Positions 28,624-38,073 are shown, counted from the first letter of the stretch. The stretch is DNA of 64,000 nt from Hymenobacter nivis (GCF_006439025.1 NZ_RCYZ01000003.1:62001-126000), one strand, 5' to 3'. The notes: a model not told the origin generated them from the sequence alone. A program made the numbers and translations.

Positions 28624-29301
28624 TCACTCGCTGCTCAGCTTGTAGCCCACGCCGTACATGGTGCGGATGTAGTTGTCGGCGCCTTTTTCCTGGAGCTTTT
28701 TGCGCAGGTTTTTGAAGTGGGTGTAGATGAAGTCGAACGAGTCGGCGGCGTCCACGGCGTCGCCGCAGAGGTGCTCGGCAATGGCTTCCTTGGTGAGCAC
28801 GCGGTCGGGGTTGGCGAGCAGGTAGAGGAGCAGGTCGTACTCTTTGCGGGTGAGGGCGAGGGGCTCGCCGCGCACTAGCACTTCGGCCTGGTCGGGCCAG
28901 ACAAGCAGGTCGCGAAACACGATGTGGTGCTGCCCCTGGAACTGCCGCCGCCGGATGATAGCCCGCAGCCGGGCGTTCAGCTCCGAGAGGTGGAAGGGCT
29001 TGACGAGGTAGTCGTCGGCCCCCAGGTCGAGGCCGGCGATGCGGTCCTCCAGGGTGTCGCGGGCGGTGAAGATGAGCACGCCGGCCGGCGAATTGTCGGC
29101 CTTCAGGGCCCGCACTAGGTCGAGGCCGTTGCCGTCGGGCAGCGTCAGGTCGAGCAGCACGCAGTCGTAGCGGTAGAGCTTGATTTTCTCGTAGGCCTGG
29201 GCAAAATCGGCCGCCACCTCCACCACGTAGCCGCCGGGGCGCAACGATTCGAGCAGCACGGCGCGCAGGGCGGGTTCGTCTTCGACGAGTAGAAGTTTCA
29301 T
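28624..29301 (-). CDS. OmpR/PhoB-type response regulator
   Basis: 225 residues from the ATG at 29301. Receiver domain: acidic pocket E7-D8, phosphoacceptor D51 (CVLLDLTLPDG), the Thr of IFTARD, and the Lys of YLVKPF. The C-terminal winged helix binds DNA (ALTRKEYDLLLYLLANPDRVLTK, then FIYTHFKNLRKKL and TMYGVGYKL). It is divergent from the TolC-type gene, with 226 bp between the starts, so the regulator very probably controls the efflux operon. The intergenic part contains two direct copies of a GGCCCCGGGGCGGCGG unit (about 29406-29441). Confidence 0.95.
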   Translation of the reverse strand: MKLLLVEDEPALRAVLLESLRPGGYVVEVAADFAQAYEKIKLYRYDCVLLDLTLPDGNGLDLVRALKADNSPAGVLIFTARDTLEDRIAGLDLGADDYLVKPFHLSELNARLRAIIRRRQFQGQHHIVFRDLLVWPDQAEVLVRGEPLALTRKEYDLLLYLLANPDRVLTKEAIAEHLCGDAVDAADSFDFIYTHFKNLRKKLQEKGADNYIRTMYGVGYKLSSE

Positions 29302-29527
29302 ACTAAATAGGTTGGGCCGCGGGCGGGAAGTTGCGGCAGCTGGGCGGCAAAAAAACGAAGCAAAACTGGGGAGAATCTGTGGGCCGACGCGGCGGCGGAG
29401 GCCCCGGGGCGGCGGCGGGGGCCCCGGGGCGGCGGGCGCCAACTTTGCTTCAGAATTGGCGGGGAGTTTTGCGGCATTCGGTGCTGGCTTCTCCCCCTTT
29501 TCTCGTTCGCTTTTCTCGTTCGCCGTG

Positions 29528-30865
29528 GTGCATTCCGTTTTTCGTCGTTGGCTGGCCGCGGGGGCCCTGGGGCTGGGCCTGGCGGCCGGGGCGGCCCGCG
29601 CCCAGGTGGCGCCGCCGCCCACCCTGGGGCCCCTGCCGGCCGCGGCGGCCGCCGAGCCGGGCAGTCCGCGCGCCCTGCCCGATTTCCTGGCCGTGGCCTA
29701 CGCCCAAAGCCCATTGCTGGGCGACCTGCGCAACCAGGTGCTGCAAAACCGCCTCGACAGCCTCCGCCGCAAAGCGCAGAACGGCGTGCAGGTGGCCGGC
29801 ATCGGGGCGGCGGTGGCATCGCCGGTCATCACCAACGGCAGCGGCGAGCAGGTGGTGGGCTACGACCAGGCGGTGAGCAACGGCGGCAACTACGCCACCC
29901 TGGCGCAGGCCACCAAGCCGGTGCTCAACCGCTTCCAGCTGCAAACCGACTACCGCATCCTCGGCAACCAGGGGCTGGTGCTGCGCAACACCGGCCGCCT
30001 CTCGGCCCTCGATTTGCGCCGCTCCGTGACCGACCAGTTCCTGACGGCCTACGCCGCCCAGCTGCAGTTCGACTTCAGCCGCGCCCTGCTCGGGCAGCTG
30101 CGCCAGCAAGACCAACAGCTGCGCCAGCTCGTGAACGCGGGCGTGTTCAAGCAGACGCAGTATTTGAGCTTTTACCTGTCGGTGCGCACCCAAGAGGTGG
30201 CCGTGGAGCAAAACCGCCTCGGCTACCGGCGCGAGCTGGGCACGCTGCGCTACCTGTGCGGCGTGGCCGACACGGCCCTGGTGGCGCTGGCCGTGCCGGG
30301 GGCCCCGGCGCGCCGGGCGCTGGCGGGCCTGGCCTCCATCACCCAGCGCCAGTACACGCTCGACAGCCTGCGCTACCAGCTCGACCGCCAAGCCGTGGAC
30401 GCCGCCTACCGGCCCAAGCTGAGCGCGGTGCTCGACGCTGGCATCCAGTCGTCGCAGCCCGGGCTGCTGGCCCTGGGGCACAGCACGGGCCTGGGGGCCG
30501 GTTTTCTGCTGGCGCTGCCGATTTTCGACGGCCACCAGCGGCAGCTCCAGTACCAGCGCATCGACCTGGGCGAGCGGAGCCGGCGCGGCTACCGGCAGTT
30601 CCTGACGGTGCAGCGGCAGCAGCAGTACGACCAACTGGGGGCCCTCATCCGGGCGTCGGAGGCGCTGGCGGCGCGCATCCGCGAGCAGCTGCGGGTGGCC
30701 GAGGCCCTGGTGGGCGCCGCCCGCCAGCAGCTGGCCACCGGCGACGTGATGATCCTCGATTACCTCAACCTCGTGACCAGCTACCGCACCCTGCAATTCA
30801 GCCTCACCCAGGCCGAAACCGACCGCCTCCGCAGCCAATACGCCCTGGATTATTTGGCGGAATAG
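29528..30865 (+). CDS. TolC-family outer-membrane efflux protein
   Basis: 445 residues from a GTG at 29528 (a GTG directly before is equally possible); no ATG gives a signal peptide. MHSVFRRWLAAGALGLGLAA plus GAARAQ is a clear signal sequence. The long alpha-helical hairpins typical of the family are visible as Gln/Arg/Leu-rich coils (LGQLRQQDQQLRQLV and, in the second half, LAARIREQLRVAEALVGAAR). It forms the outer-membrane exit duct for the RND pump encoded downstream. It is divergent from the response regulator. Confidence 0.9.
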   Translation: MHSVFRRWLAAGALGLGLAAGAARAQVAPPPTLGPLPAAAAAEPGSPRALPDFLAVAYAQSPLLGDLRNQVLQNRLDSLRRKAQNGVQVAGIGAAVASPVITNGSGEQVVGYDQAVSNGGNYATLAQATKPVLNRFQLQTDYRILGNQGLVLRNTGRLSALDLRRSVTDQFLTAYAAQLQFDFSRALLGQLRQQDQQLRQLVNAGVFKQTQYLSFYLSVRTQEVAVEQNRLGYRRELGTLRYLCGVADTALVALAVPGAPARRALAGLASITQRQYTLDSLRYQLDRQAVDAAYRPKLSAVLDAGIQSSQPGLLALGHSTGLGAGFLLALPIFDGHQRQLQYQRIDLGERSRRGYRQFLTVQRQQQYDQLGALIRASEALAARIREQLRVAEALVGAARQQLATGDVMILDYLNLVTSYRTLQFSLTQAETDRLRSQYALDYLAE

Positions 30866-30946
30866 GGCCCTAGGGGGCCCTACCGCACATTATTTGCTCC
30901 ACCCATTGAAAGGCCATTATGCTGTGCAAAAGGCCATTACACTGCT

Positions 30947-31055
30947 TAAAAGCACGGTCATGCAGAACGCAGCGAAGCATCTCTACTGCTGAACTAACCA
31001 TGGTTTACTGCTGCGGGAGTGATGCTTCGCTGTGCTCTGCATGACCGTGCTTTTA
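30947..31055. repeat. Family A dispersed palindrome, copy 2
   Basis: Arms of 35 nt (30947-30981 and 31021-31055) match at 33 positions; each begins TAAAAGCACGGTCATGCAGA. It lies between the TolC-type and adaptor genes. Just before it an 11-nt word (AAAGGCCATTA) occurs twice, at about 30909 and 30929. The right arm ends close to the adaptor start, and the hairpin could dampen read-through within the operon. Confidence 0.85.
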
Positions 31056-31097
31056 TTAATACAACGGTTTTTTATAAAGGCCAATACCCATTTCCCT

Positions 31098-32051
31098 ATG
31101 CCCCGCTTCCTCCCTTTTGCCCTGCTGCTGGCCCTGGCCGCTTGCCACCCGGGGGCCCCTGAGGCCGATGCGGCCGAGGCGCCCGCCGACGGCGAGGAAG
31201 CCGCCGTGAAGCCCCGCGCCGTGGTGACGGTGGGCGCGGTGCAGCGCGACACCGTAGCCGACGTGCTGCGCCTGAGCGCCCTGTCGGCCTACCCGGCCAA
31301 AGACGTGCTGCGCGCCACCACCACCGGCTACCTGCTGGCCCCGGTGCCGGTGCCGGGCCAGCGCGTGGCCGCCGGCCAAACCGTGTTCACGCTCCAAACC
31401 AAGGAGAGCCGGGTGCTGCACCTGGATAAGCTCACCGGCGACCCGCGCCTGCGCTTCTCGGGCCTCATCCGCATCCGGGCCAGCCAGGTGGGCGTGCTCG
31501 CCACGGTGGACAAGCTGGCCGGCGACTACGTGCAGGACGGCGAGCAGCTGGCCCTGAGCTACGACCGCGCCCGCTTCGGCTTCGTGCTCGACGTGCCCGT
31601 GACGCAGCTGCGCTACGTGCGCATCGGCCAGCGCTGCCGCATCCAGCTGCCCGACGGCCGCACGCTGCCCGGCCGCGTGGCCGAGGTGCTGGCCACCGCC
31701 GACGCCGCCCTGCAAACCCAGCGCTACACCGTGCGCCCCACCGGCCCCGTGCCCGCGCTGCCCGAAAACCTGGCCGTCCAAATCGACCTCGACCGCACCG
31801 CCCCCCGCCTCTCCCCCACCCTGCCGCGCGCCGCCGTGCTCACCGACGAAACCCAAACCCAGTTCTGGGTGATGCGCCTGCTCAACGACTCAACCGCCGT
31901 GAAGGTGCCCGTGCAAGTGGGGGCCCAGCAGCAAGAACGAATCGAAATCAAGGCCCCCACCTTCGGCCCCCACGACCGCATCCTGCTCTCCGGCAACTAC
32001 GGGCTTGATGATACGGCGGCAGTGAAAGTGGAGCGGCGGCAGACTCCGTAG
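31098..32051 (+). CDS. RND efflux periplasmic adaptor (HlyD/MFP) lipoprotein
   Basis: 317 residues from the ATG at 31098. Lipobox LALAAC with C16, so it is a lipoprotein. A lipoyl-like half-motif follows (TTTGYLLAPVPVPGQRVAAGQTVFTLQTKE), then a beta-barrel (GLIRIRASQVGVLATVDKLAGDYVQDGEQL; VPVTQLRYVRIGQRCRIQL) and a membrane-proximal domain. The coiled-coil hairpin is very short, which is unusual for an adaptor that must reach a TolC duct. It bridges the pump and the duct. Next gene is the immunity-like protein, 126 nt away. Confidence 0.88.
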   Translation: MPRFLPFALLLALAACHPGAPEADAAEAPADGEEAAVKPRAVVTVGAVQRDTVADVLRLSALSAYPAKDVLRATTTGYLLAPVPVPGQRVAAGQTVFTLQTKESRVLHLDKLTGDPRLRFSGLIRIRASQVGVLATVDKLAGDYVQDGEQLALSYDRARFGFVLDVPVTQLRYVRIGQRCRIQLPDGRTLPGRVAEVLATADAALQTQRYTVRPTGPVPALPENLAVQIDLDRTAPRLSPTLPRAAVLTDETQTQFWVMRLLNDSTAVKVPVQVGAQQQERIEIKAPTFGPHDRILLSGNYGLDDTAAVKVERRQTP

Positions 32052-32177
32052 CGCCGCGACACTTCGCACCGCAGTTGTGACGAGGACGACGGGGCACCAC
32101 GTTGGTTCCCAGGCCCCCCGACCAACAACTAAAACGGCTAACCTACCGATTAGAAAGACTTCTTAAATGGCTTCGCA

Positions 32178-32612
32178 ATGACCAATCCTGAACCGGTAAT
32201 GCACCACGCCTTGGCTCTTTGGGCCGCGGCGTGTGCGGCACGCACGCTGCACTTGTTTGAAGAAGACCAACCCACTGACCACCGGCCCCAGCTTGCCCTG
32301 CAAGCCGTTCAGCAGTGGGTGCAAGGCGAACGCACGGTAACCGAGTGCCGGGCGGCGGCATTTGCCGCCCACGCAGCGGCGCGGGCAACTGGCAACCTCG
32401 CCGCCGTGGCCGCCGCCCGCGCCACAGGCCACGCCGCCGCCGTGGCCCACGTGCCCACCCATGCGCGGTATGCGGGGGAGTATGCTGCAAAAGCGGCTTC
32501 GCTGGCCGTGCCTTCCGCGGAAGCCGCCGCCGCCAAGGCAAGTGAAAGAGCCCGGCAGTGGGAGCAACTAAGAGCAGATCTAAGGGCAATCGGCTTTCCA
32601 TCAGGCAAATAA
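32178..32612 (+). CDS. Immunity-protein-like, Ala-rich helical protein
   Basis: 144 residues, no signal peptide. The pattern (LALWAAACAARTLHLFEEDQ, DHRPQLALQAVQQWVQGE, then repeated AAHAAARATGNLAAVAAARATGHAAAVAHV) is that of the putative immunity proteins of the Imm-5-like type, in which an Arg-rich WA...GE helix is followed by Ala-rich helices with paired His. No toxin gene is next to it. Its place between adaptor and pump genes of an RND operon is odd; it could be carried passively or could protect against something the pump exports. The family call is from memory of the motif pattern and should be confirmed by profile. Confidence 0.7.
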   Translation: MTNPEPVMHHALALWAAACAARTLHLFEEDQPTDHRPQLALQAVQQWVQGERTVTECRAAAFAAHAAARATGNLAAVAAARATGHAAAVAHVPTHARYAGEYAAKAASLAVPSAEAAAAKASERARQWEQLRADLRAIGFPSGK

Positions 32613-32827
32613 TGACACATAGTGCGTGTTTGCACAGGTAGTATTGCAAAGCAAACCAAGCAACCTACTCTGGAAAATCGTGTGAAAGGTGCCGTTGAAT
32701 TAGTGAGAGCAGTTGCTTGACTGATTGATTCGCCTTCACCGCTGCAAAAGGCTCGCCTCGGCCGTGCAGATGCCAGCTGCGCAGGACGTTCTGAAGCGTT
32801 TGCGCGCCAGCCCAAAACCAATTCGTT

Positions 32828-32849
32828 GAGACGCGAAGTGTCGCGTCTC
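32828..32849. repeat. Perfect 9-bp hairpin before the RND pump gene
   Basis: GAGACGCGA, an AGTG loop, and TCGCGTCTC, 23 nt before the RND start. A related word (CGCGACACTTCGC) occurs at about 32056. No T run follows. It may be an internal control hairpin. The rest of 32613-32827 holds no gene that I can support. Confidence 0.6.
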
Positions 32850-32871
32850 TAAATCCTGCCTCCCTTCTTCA

Positions 32872-35800
32872 ATGCCGCGCCCATCCTTTTTCCAAGCCTA
32901 CAAGGCCCCCATTGCGGTGGTGCTGGCGCTGGCCCTCGCGCTGGGCGGGCTGGCTTACCGGCGGCTGAACGTGGCCCTGTTTCCAGAGGTGACGTTTCCG
33001 AAGGTGAAGGTGATTGCCGACGTGGGCCTCGCCCCCACCGACCGCGTGCTGGTGACCGTGACCAAGCCCCTGGAGGACGCTATGAAGCAAGTGCCGGGCC
33101 TACGCCTGCTGCGCTCCACCACCAGCCGCGGCTCGTGCGAAATCTCGGCCTTCCTGAACTGGGGCGTGGACGTGGTGCAGGCCCAGCAGCTCATCGAAAG
33201 CCGCCTCAACCAGGCCCGCGGCAACCTCCCGGCCAACCTCAGCCTCAGCGTGGAGCGCATGAACCCAGCCATCCTGCCGGTGATGGGCTACACGCTGGAG
33301 GCCCCGGGCCGCTCGCCGCTGGAGCTGCGCCGGCTGGCGCTGTTCACCATCAAGCCGTTCCTCTCGCAGGTCGAGGGCGTGGCCGCGGTGCAGGTGCAGG
33401 GCGGGCGCACCAAGGAGTACCAGGTAGAGCTGATTCCCAACCAATTGGCCGCCCTCGGCCTGGGCCCCGACGACGTGCAGACGGCCCTGAACAACACCAA
33501 CTTTGTGCTCAGCAACGGCTACCTGGCCGACTACCGCCGCCTCTACCTAACGGTGACGGACGCCACCATCCAGCAAAAAGAAGACCTGGAAAACGTGGTG
33601 CTGCGCAACGACAACCGCCGCGTGGTGCGCCTGGCCGACGTGGCTACGGTGCGCATCGGCGAGCAGCCCGAGTACACCCGCATCAACGCCAACGGCCACG
33701 ACGCGGTGCTGATTTCGGTGCTGCGCCAGCCCGCGGCCAACGTGGTGGAAGTCAGCCGCGGCGTGGCGGCCAAGGTGGGGGCCCTGCGCGCGGGCCTGCC
33801 CAAGGGCGTCACCCTGGCGCCGTACTACGACCAAGCCGATTTCGTGTCGGAAGTAGTGCGCTCGGTGCAGGACTCGCTTTGGATTGGCTTGGCCCTGGCG
33901 CTGGTGGTCACGGCGCTGTTCCTGCGCTCGTGGCGGGCCTCGCTCACGCTGGTGCTCACGCTGCCCGTGGCGCTGGCCCTCACGCTGGCCGTGCTCTACT
34001 TCGGCCTCGGCTACTCGCTGAACATCATGACGCTGGGGGCCCTGGCCGCCGCCATCGGCCTGATGATCGACGACGCCGTGGTAATGGTGGAGCAGCTGCA
34101 CCGCGTGGGCGAGGAGCAGCCCGGCCTGGCGCCCGGCGCCGTGGTGGCGCGCTCGGTGCGCCACCTGCTGCCCGCGCTAGTGGGCTCGTCGCTTAGCACG
34201 ATTGTGATTTTCCTACCCTTCGCGCTGCTGGGCGGCGTGGCCGGGGCCTACTTCAAAGTGCTGGCCACCACGATGGTGGTGGCGCTGATTTGCTCGTTTT
34301 TCGTGGCCTGGCTGGGCCTGCCGGTGGTATACTTGCTGCTAAGCAAAACCCGCGCTGGGGGCTCCCAGCCGCGGGCGGCGGGCGCTGCGCTGGAGGCAAA
34401 AACTGACGTGCGCGACGACGTTACGGGCAGCGCCTCAGCTACCGCCAACCGCCGCCAGCCTGGGGCCCCGGGGGCCCCCGCCGCGGCGCACCACGACATT
34501 CCGTGGGTGCGCTCGGTCATCCGCCACCCCGCCTACAGCGTGGTGGGCATCCTGGCGCTCATCGGGCTGATGGCGTTCGTCGTCCCGCGGCTGGCCACCG
34601 GCTTTTTGCCCGACATGGACGAGGGCGCCATCGTGCTCGACTACAACTCGCCGGCCGGCACCAGCCTCGACGAAACCGACCGCATGCTGCGCCGCGCCGA
34701 AACCCTGATTATGCAGGTGCCGGAGGTGGCCAGCTACTCGCGCCGCACCGGCACCCAAATGGGCTTTTTCATCACCGAGCCCAACCGCGGCGACTACCTC
34801 ATCCGCCTTAAAACCCGCCGCGACCGCAGCACCGAGGAAGTTATTGCCGACCTGCGCCAGCGCATCGAGGCCACCGAGCCGGCGCTGGTTATTGACTTCG
34901 GCCAGGTCATCGGCGACATGCTCGGCGACTTGATGAGTACCGTGCAGCCCATTGAAATCAAGGTGTTTGGCCCCGACGCCGACCGGCGCTACGCCCTGGC
35001 CGACCAGGTGGCCGCCGTGGTGACGGCCACGCCCGGCACGGCCGACGTCTTCAACGGCATTGTGCGCATGGGGCCCTCCGTGGACGTGCGCCCCGACCCG
35101 CGGCGTCTGGCGCAGTTCGGCCTCACGGCCACCGCGTTCCAAACCCAGCTCCAAACCCAGCTCGGGGGCACCGTGGCCGGCAACGTGCTCAGCGGCGAGC
35201 AGTTGCTCAACATCCGGCTGCGCTACCCGGGCGCCGCCCAGGCCACCTTGGCCCAAATGCGCGCCGAGCCCGTGTTCCTGCCCAACGGCCAGCGCCGCCG
35301 CCTCGACGAGCTGGCCACCGTGGCCGTAAGCACGAGCAGCGCCGAGCTGGAGCGCGAAAACCTGCAGGCTATGACCGCCATCACGGCCCGCCTCGACGGG
35401 CGCGACCTGGGCTCGGCCGTGCGCGAGATTCAGCAGAAAATTGCCCGGCAGGTGCCGCTGCCGCCCGGCTACTTCGTGCAGTACGGCGGCGCGTTTGCCG
35501 AGCAGCAGCAGTCGTTTCAGGAGCTGCTCACCATCCTGGGCACGGCCTGCCTGCTGGTGTTTGCCGTCGGCCTGTTCTTGTTCCGCGACCTGAAAGCGGC
35601 CGGCCTGATCCTGCTGGTGGCCGTGCTGGGGCCCGCCGGCGGCAGCCTGGCCCTGTACCTCACGGGCACGCCCCTGAACGTGGGCTCCTACACCGGCCTG
35701 ATTATGGTGGTGGGCATCATCGGCGAAAACGCCATCTTCACTTTCCAGCAGTTCCGCGACTTCCGTGCCGAAGGGGGCCCCGTGGCGGCGGCCATCGGCT

Positions 35801-36027
35801 ACGCCATCGCCGCCCGCCTGCGCCCCAAGCTGATGACCGCCCTGGCCGCCATCGCGGCGCTGCTGCCGCTGGCGCTGGGCATTGGGGCCGGGGCCCAGCT
35901 GCACCAGCCGCTGGCCATCGCCGTCATCGGGGGCTTGCTGCTGGCCCTGCCGTTGCTGCTGGTGGTGCTCCCCAGCCTGCTCCGCCTGGCGTATGGCGGC
36001 GGGGAGCAGGAAGTAGCTAAGGCATAA
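32872..36027 (+). CDS. RND-family multidrug/metal efflux pump (HAE/CusA-like permease)
   Basis: 1,051 residues with the usual 12 membrane segments: one near residue 15-35, a block at about 335-500, one at 555-575, and a last block at about 885-1040. The proton-relay motif is visible near residue 400 (IGLMIDDAVVMVEQLHR), and a second motif region lies near NVGSYTGLIMVVGIIGENAIF. Two large periplasmic loops carry the porter domains. A linker at about 500-540 between the halves is a long Ala/Pro/Gly-rich insertion. It is the energy-driven part of the TolC/adaptor/RND complex. Substrate class cannot be read from sequence; lack of a Met-rich channel argues against a copper/silver pump. Confidence 0.94.
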   Translation: MPRPSFFQAYKAPIAVVLALALALGGLAYRRLNVALFPEVTFPKVKVIADVGLAPTDRVLVTVTKPLEDAMKQVPGLRLLRSTTSRGSCEISAFLNWGVDVVQAQQLIESRLNQARGNLPANLSLSVERMNPAILPVMGYTLEAPGRSPLELRRLALFTIKPFLSQVEGVAAVQVQGGRTKEYQVELIPNQLAALGLGPDDVQTALNNTNFVLSNGYLADYRRLYLTVTDATIQQKEDLENVVLRNDNRRVVRLADVATVRIGEQPEYTRINANGHDAVLISVLRQPAANVVEVSRGVAAKVGALRAGLPKGVTLAPYYDQADFVSEVVRSVQDSLWIGLALALVVTALFLRSWRASLTLVLTLPVALALTLAVLYFGLGYSLNIMTLGALAAAIGLMIDDAVVMVEQLHRVGEEQPGLAPGAVVARSVRHLLPALVGSSLSTIVIFLPFALLGGVAGAYFKVLATTMVVALICSFFVAWLGLPVVYLLLSKTRAGGSQPRAAGAALEAKTDVRDDVTGSASATANRRQPGAPGAPAAAHHDIPWVRSVIRHPAYSVVGILALIGLMAFVVPRLATGFLPDMDEGAIVLDYNSPAGTSLDETDRMLRRAETLIMQVPEVASYSRRTGTQMGFFITEPNRGDYLIRLKTRRDRSTEEVIADLRQRIEATEPALVIDFGQVIGDMLGDLMSTVQPIEIKVFGPDADRRYALADQVAAVVTATPGTADVFNGIVRMGPSVDVRPDPRRLAQFGLTATAFQTQLQTQLGGTVAGNVLSGEQLLNIRLRYPGAAQATLAQMRAEPVFLPNGQRRRLDELATVAVSTSSAELERENLQAMTAITARLDGRDLGSAVREIQQKIARQVPLPPGYFVQYGGAFAEQQQSFQELLTILGTACLLVFAVGLFLFRDLKAAGLILLVAVLGPAGGSLALYLTGTPLNVGSYTGLIMVVGIIGENAIFTFQQFRDFRAEGGPVAAAIGYAIAARLRPKLMTALAAIAALLPLALGIGAGAQLHQPLAIAVIGGLLLALPLLLVVLPSLLRLAYGGGEQEVAKA

Positions 36028-36041
36028 GGAAATAACGAGGA

Positions 36042-36090
36042 CCCGGTGGGGTTTGCGCACGGAACAACTCCGTGTGCGAACCCCACCGGG
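36042..36090. terminator. 22-bp hairpin between convergent genes
   Basis: CCCGGTGGGGTTTGCGCACGG (36042-36062) pairs with the strand ending at 36090; the two mismatches are G-U pairs in RNA, so the RNA stem is fully paired. It lies between the end of the pump gene and the end of the convergent propeller gene. Confidence 0.8.
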
Positions 36091-36119
36091 CCCCCGCTTT
36101 AGCAAACACTTTGGGGCCC

Positions 36120-37136
36120 CTATTCCAGCACCAGCACGCGGAAGGTGTTGGGCACGGTGCTCAAGCGCGGGTGGGGCACGGCGGGCGTGGGGGCCGGGGC
36201 GGGGCCCAGGTCGGCGGTGGGCAGGTAGAGGCGGTGGGTGGCAGCGTCGAGGGCCAGGGTGCGGGCGCCGCGGGCGGTGGCCAGCGTTTGGGCCACCGTG
36301 AACTTCTCGGGGCCCTCTTCGTGCACCACCGTAACGGTGCCGCTGCCGTTGGAGCTGATGGCTACCTGCCGTGCGTCGTCGAACACCACGCCGTCCACGC
36401 CGCTGCCGATGGGCAGCACGGCCACGGGGCGGCCGGTGTCGGCGTCGAGCACCACCATTTTTTCGTTGCCGCACACGCTGAACAGTCGGCGGTGGGCGCG
36501 GTCGAGGGCCAGGCCGCTGGGCTCTTCGCCGGGGCCCACGGGCCAGCGGTGCCGCACGGCCAGGGTTTTGGCGTCGAAGGCCACGATTTCGTTTTTGTCT
36601 TCGAGGTTGACGAACACCGTGCCTTTGCCGTCGCTCACGCCCGCCTCGGGGGCCCCGCCCAGCTCGGCGGTACCCACGGGCTGGCCGGTGGCCGCGTCGA
36701 GCACGGTGGCCGTGGTGGCGCCGTTGTTGAAGACGAACACGCGCTTCGAAAACTCGTCGTAGCACAGCGCGTCGGGCTTGGCGCCGGCGGGCACGCTGGC
36801 CGTCACGCGCAGGGTTTGGGGGTCGAATTCCACCACCGAGTTGGTTTTGCCGCAGCTGATGTAGCCGCGCCCCTGCGCCACCACGATGCCGTGCACGCCC
36901 GCCGTGTTGGGAATGATGCCCACCGGGTGGCCGTTGGCCAGGTCCAGCACCTCTACCTGGGTGGCGTGCGAAGCATATACGCGTCCGCCGGCGTGGTCCA
37001 CGGCGATGTAGTCCCAGCCGCCCTCGCCGCCCACCGGCCAGTTGGCGGCCACGCGGTAGGTGGGCTTGGGGCCGGGTTGCGTGGGGGCCCCGGCGAGGGC
37101 CCCCAACAGGGCAATGGAGAGCAGCGGCTGGGTCAT
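36120..37136 (-). CDS. YncE-type beta-propeller protein
   Basis: 338 residues with a signal-like N-terminus (PLLSIALLGALAGAP). Repeated blade units of about 40 residues are visible (GGRVYASHATQVEVLDLANGHPVG; KRVFVFNNGATTATVLDAATGQPVG; RRLFSVCGNEKMVVLDADTGRPVA), the form of YVTN/YncE propellers. The likely role is binding or scaffold in the periplasm, with no catalytic residues seen. The downstream side is the RND terminator; upstream lies the PAP2 gene, 85 nt away on the same strand, so these may be co-transcribed. Confidence 0.88.
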   Translation of the reverse strand: MTQPLLSIALLGALAGAPTQPGPKPTYRVAANWPVGGEGGWDYIAVDHAGGRVYASHATQVEVLDLANGHPVGIIPNTAGVHGIVVAQGRGYISCGKTNSVVEFDPQTLRVTASVPAGAKPDALCYDEFSKRVFVFNNGATTATVLDAATGQPVGTAELGGAPEAGVSDGKGTVFVNLEDKNEIVAFDAKTLAVRHRWPVGPGEEPSGLALDRAHRRLFSVCGNEKMVVLDADTGRPVAVLPIGSGVDGVVFDDARQVAISSNGSGTVTVVHEEGPEKFTVAQTLATARGARTLALDAATHRLYLPTADLGPAPAPTPAVPHPRLSTVPNTFRVLVLE

Positions 37137-37221
37137 GGGAGCAGGTGGTGAGGGGCAGCAAATAGTTTATAATGGGTTAGTTAAGCAAACCTACCCGCCC
37201 CGCGCCCGGCCCCGCCGCCCC

Positions 37222-38073
37222 CTACTTGGGCCGCCAGGTGAGGCACAGGCCGGGCGCGCCGCCGTAGTAGCTGGGCGCAATGCCCACGTCGCGGCCGATG
37301 CCCTTGCGGCCCCAGCGGTTGCGGTGGGTGAGGTAGGCCAGGTGGGCCGACATGATGCCGAAACCGGCGCCGGCAAACACGTCGCTCTGCCAGTGCTTTT
37401 CGTTGATCATGCGCAGGGCCCCCACGCCGGTGGCGATGGTGTAGGCCCCGATGCCGTACCACGGGCTCTTGTCGCGCAGCTCGGTGTGCACGATGCTGGC
37501 CGCCAGAAACGCCTGCGCCGTGTGGCCCGACGGAAAAGAGAGCCGGTCGGAGCCGTCGGGACGTTCCTCCTGGCTGAAGTGCTTCACGGCGAAGGTGCTG
37601 GCCAGCATGATGGCCTCGCTTTTGGCCAGGATCAACAGCAGGTTCACGCGGTCGTTGTGCGACTCGACGCCCGCCAGCACCACGGCGCCCAGCTCCACGT
37701 AGGGCGCAAAAATCAGGTAGTCGGCAATGCGGCTGTTGGATTTCGGGAAGACGCGGTGGATGTCGCGGTTGGCGTCCTCGTTGGTGTAGAAGCCGCCGCC
37801 GTTGAACGTGTAGGCTCCGTAGCCAATCAAAATGGCCGGCACAATACTGGCGCGCACCAGCTTGCGCTGGAAGAACGGCTTCCGCTCGGGCGAGGAAACG
37901 CCGGCGGGGTTTTCGTACTTGTGGGTGGTGTCGGCAGCCGCGGGTGGCGGCGCGGTGGGCAGCACCTGGGCCTGCGCCGCGGGGCCCGCCCCGGTTAACA
38001 GAGCCAATAAAACCAGCGCGGTGGCGCCTACGCGTTGCCCTTGGTTGCGAACGTTGATAAAAGAAAACTGCAT
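37222..38073 (-). CDS. PAP2-family phosphatase
   Basis: 283 residues with a signal peptide (TALVLLALLTGAGPAAQAQ) and several membrane segments. The three PAP2 motifs are present in order: KHFSQEERPDG (C1), SFPSGHTAQAF (C2, catalytic His) and LRMINEKHWQSDVFAGAGFG (C3; the Asn/Lys variant before the His). It should dephosphorylate lipid phosphates such as undecaprenyl pyrophosphate or phosphatidate in the membrane. The C-terminus is extended after C3. Upstream is a 353-bp gap without a gene. Confidence 0.92.
   Translation of the reverse strand: MQFSFINVRNQGQRVGATALVLLALLTGAGPAAQAQVLPTAPPPAAADTTHKYENPAGVSSPERKPFFQRKLVRASIVPAILIGYGAYTFNGGGFYTNEDANRDIHRVFPKSNSRIADYLIFAPYVELGAVVLAGVESHNDRVNLLLILAKSEAIMLASTFAVKHFSQEERPDGSDRLSFPSGHTAQAFLAASIVHTELRDKSPWYGIGAYTIATGVGALRMINEKHWQSDVFAGAGFGIMSAHLAYLTHRNRWGRKGIGRDVGIAPSYYGGAPGLCLTWRPK

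Noticed and set aside
29406..29441. The GGCCCCGGGGCGGCGG direct repeat as a regulator binding site
   Set aside because: Only two copies, built from the genome-wide GGGGCC word; no independent support for an operator.
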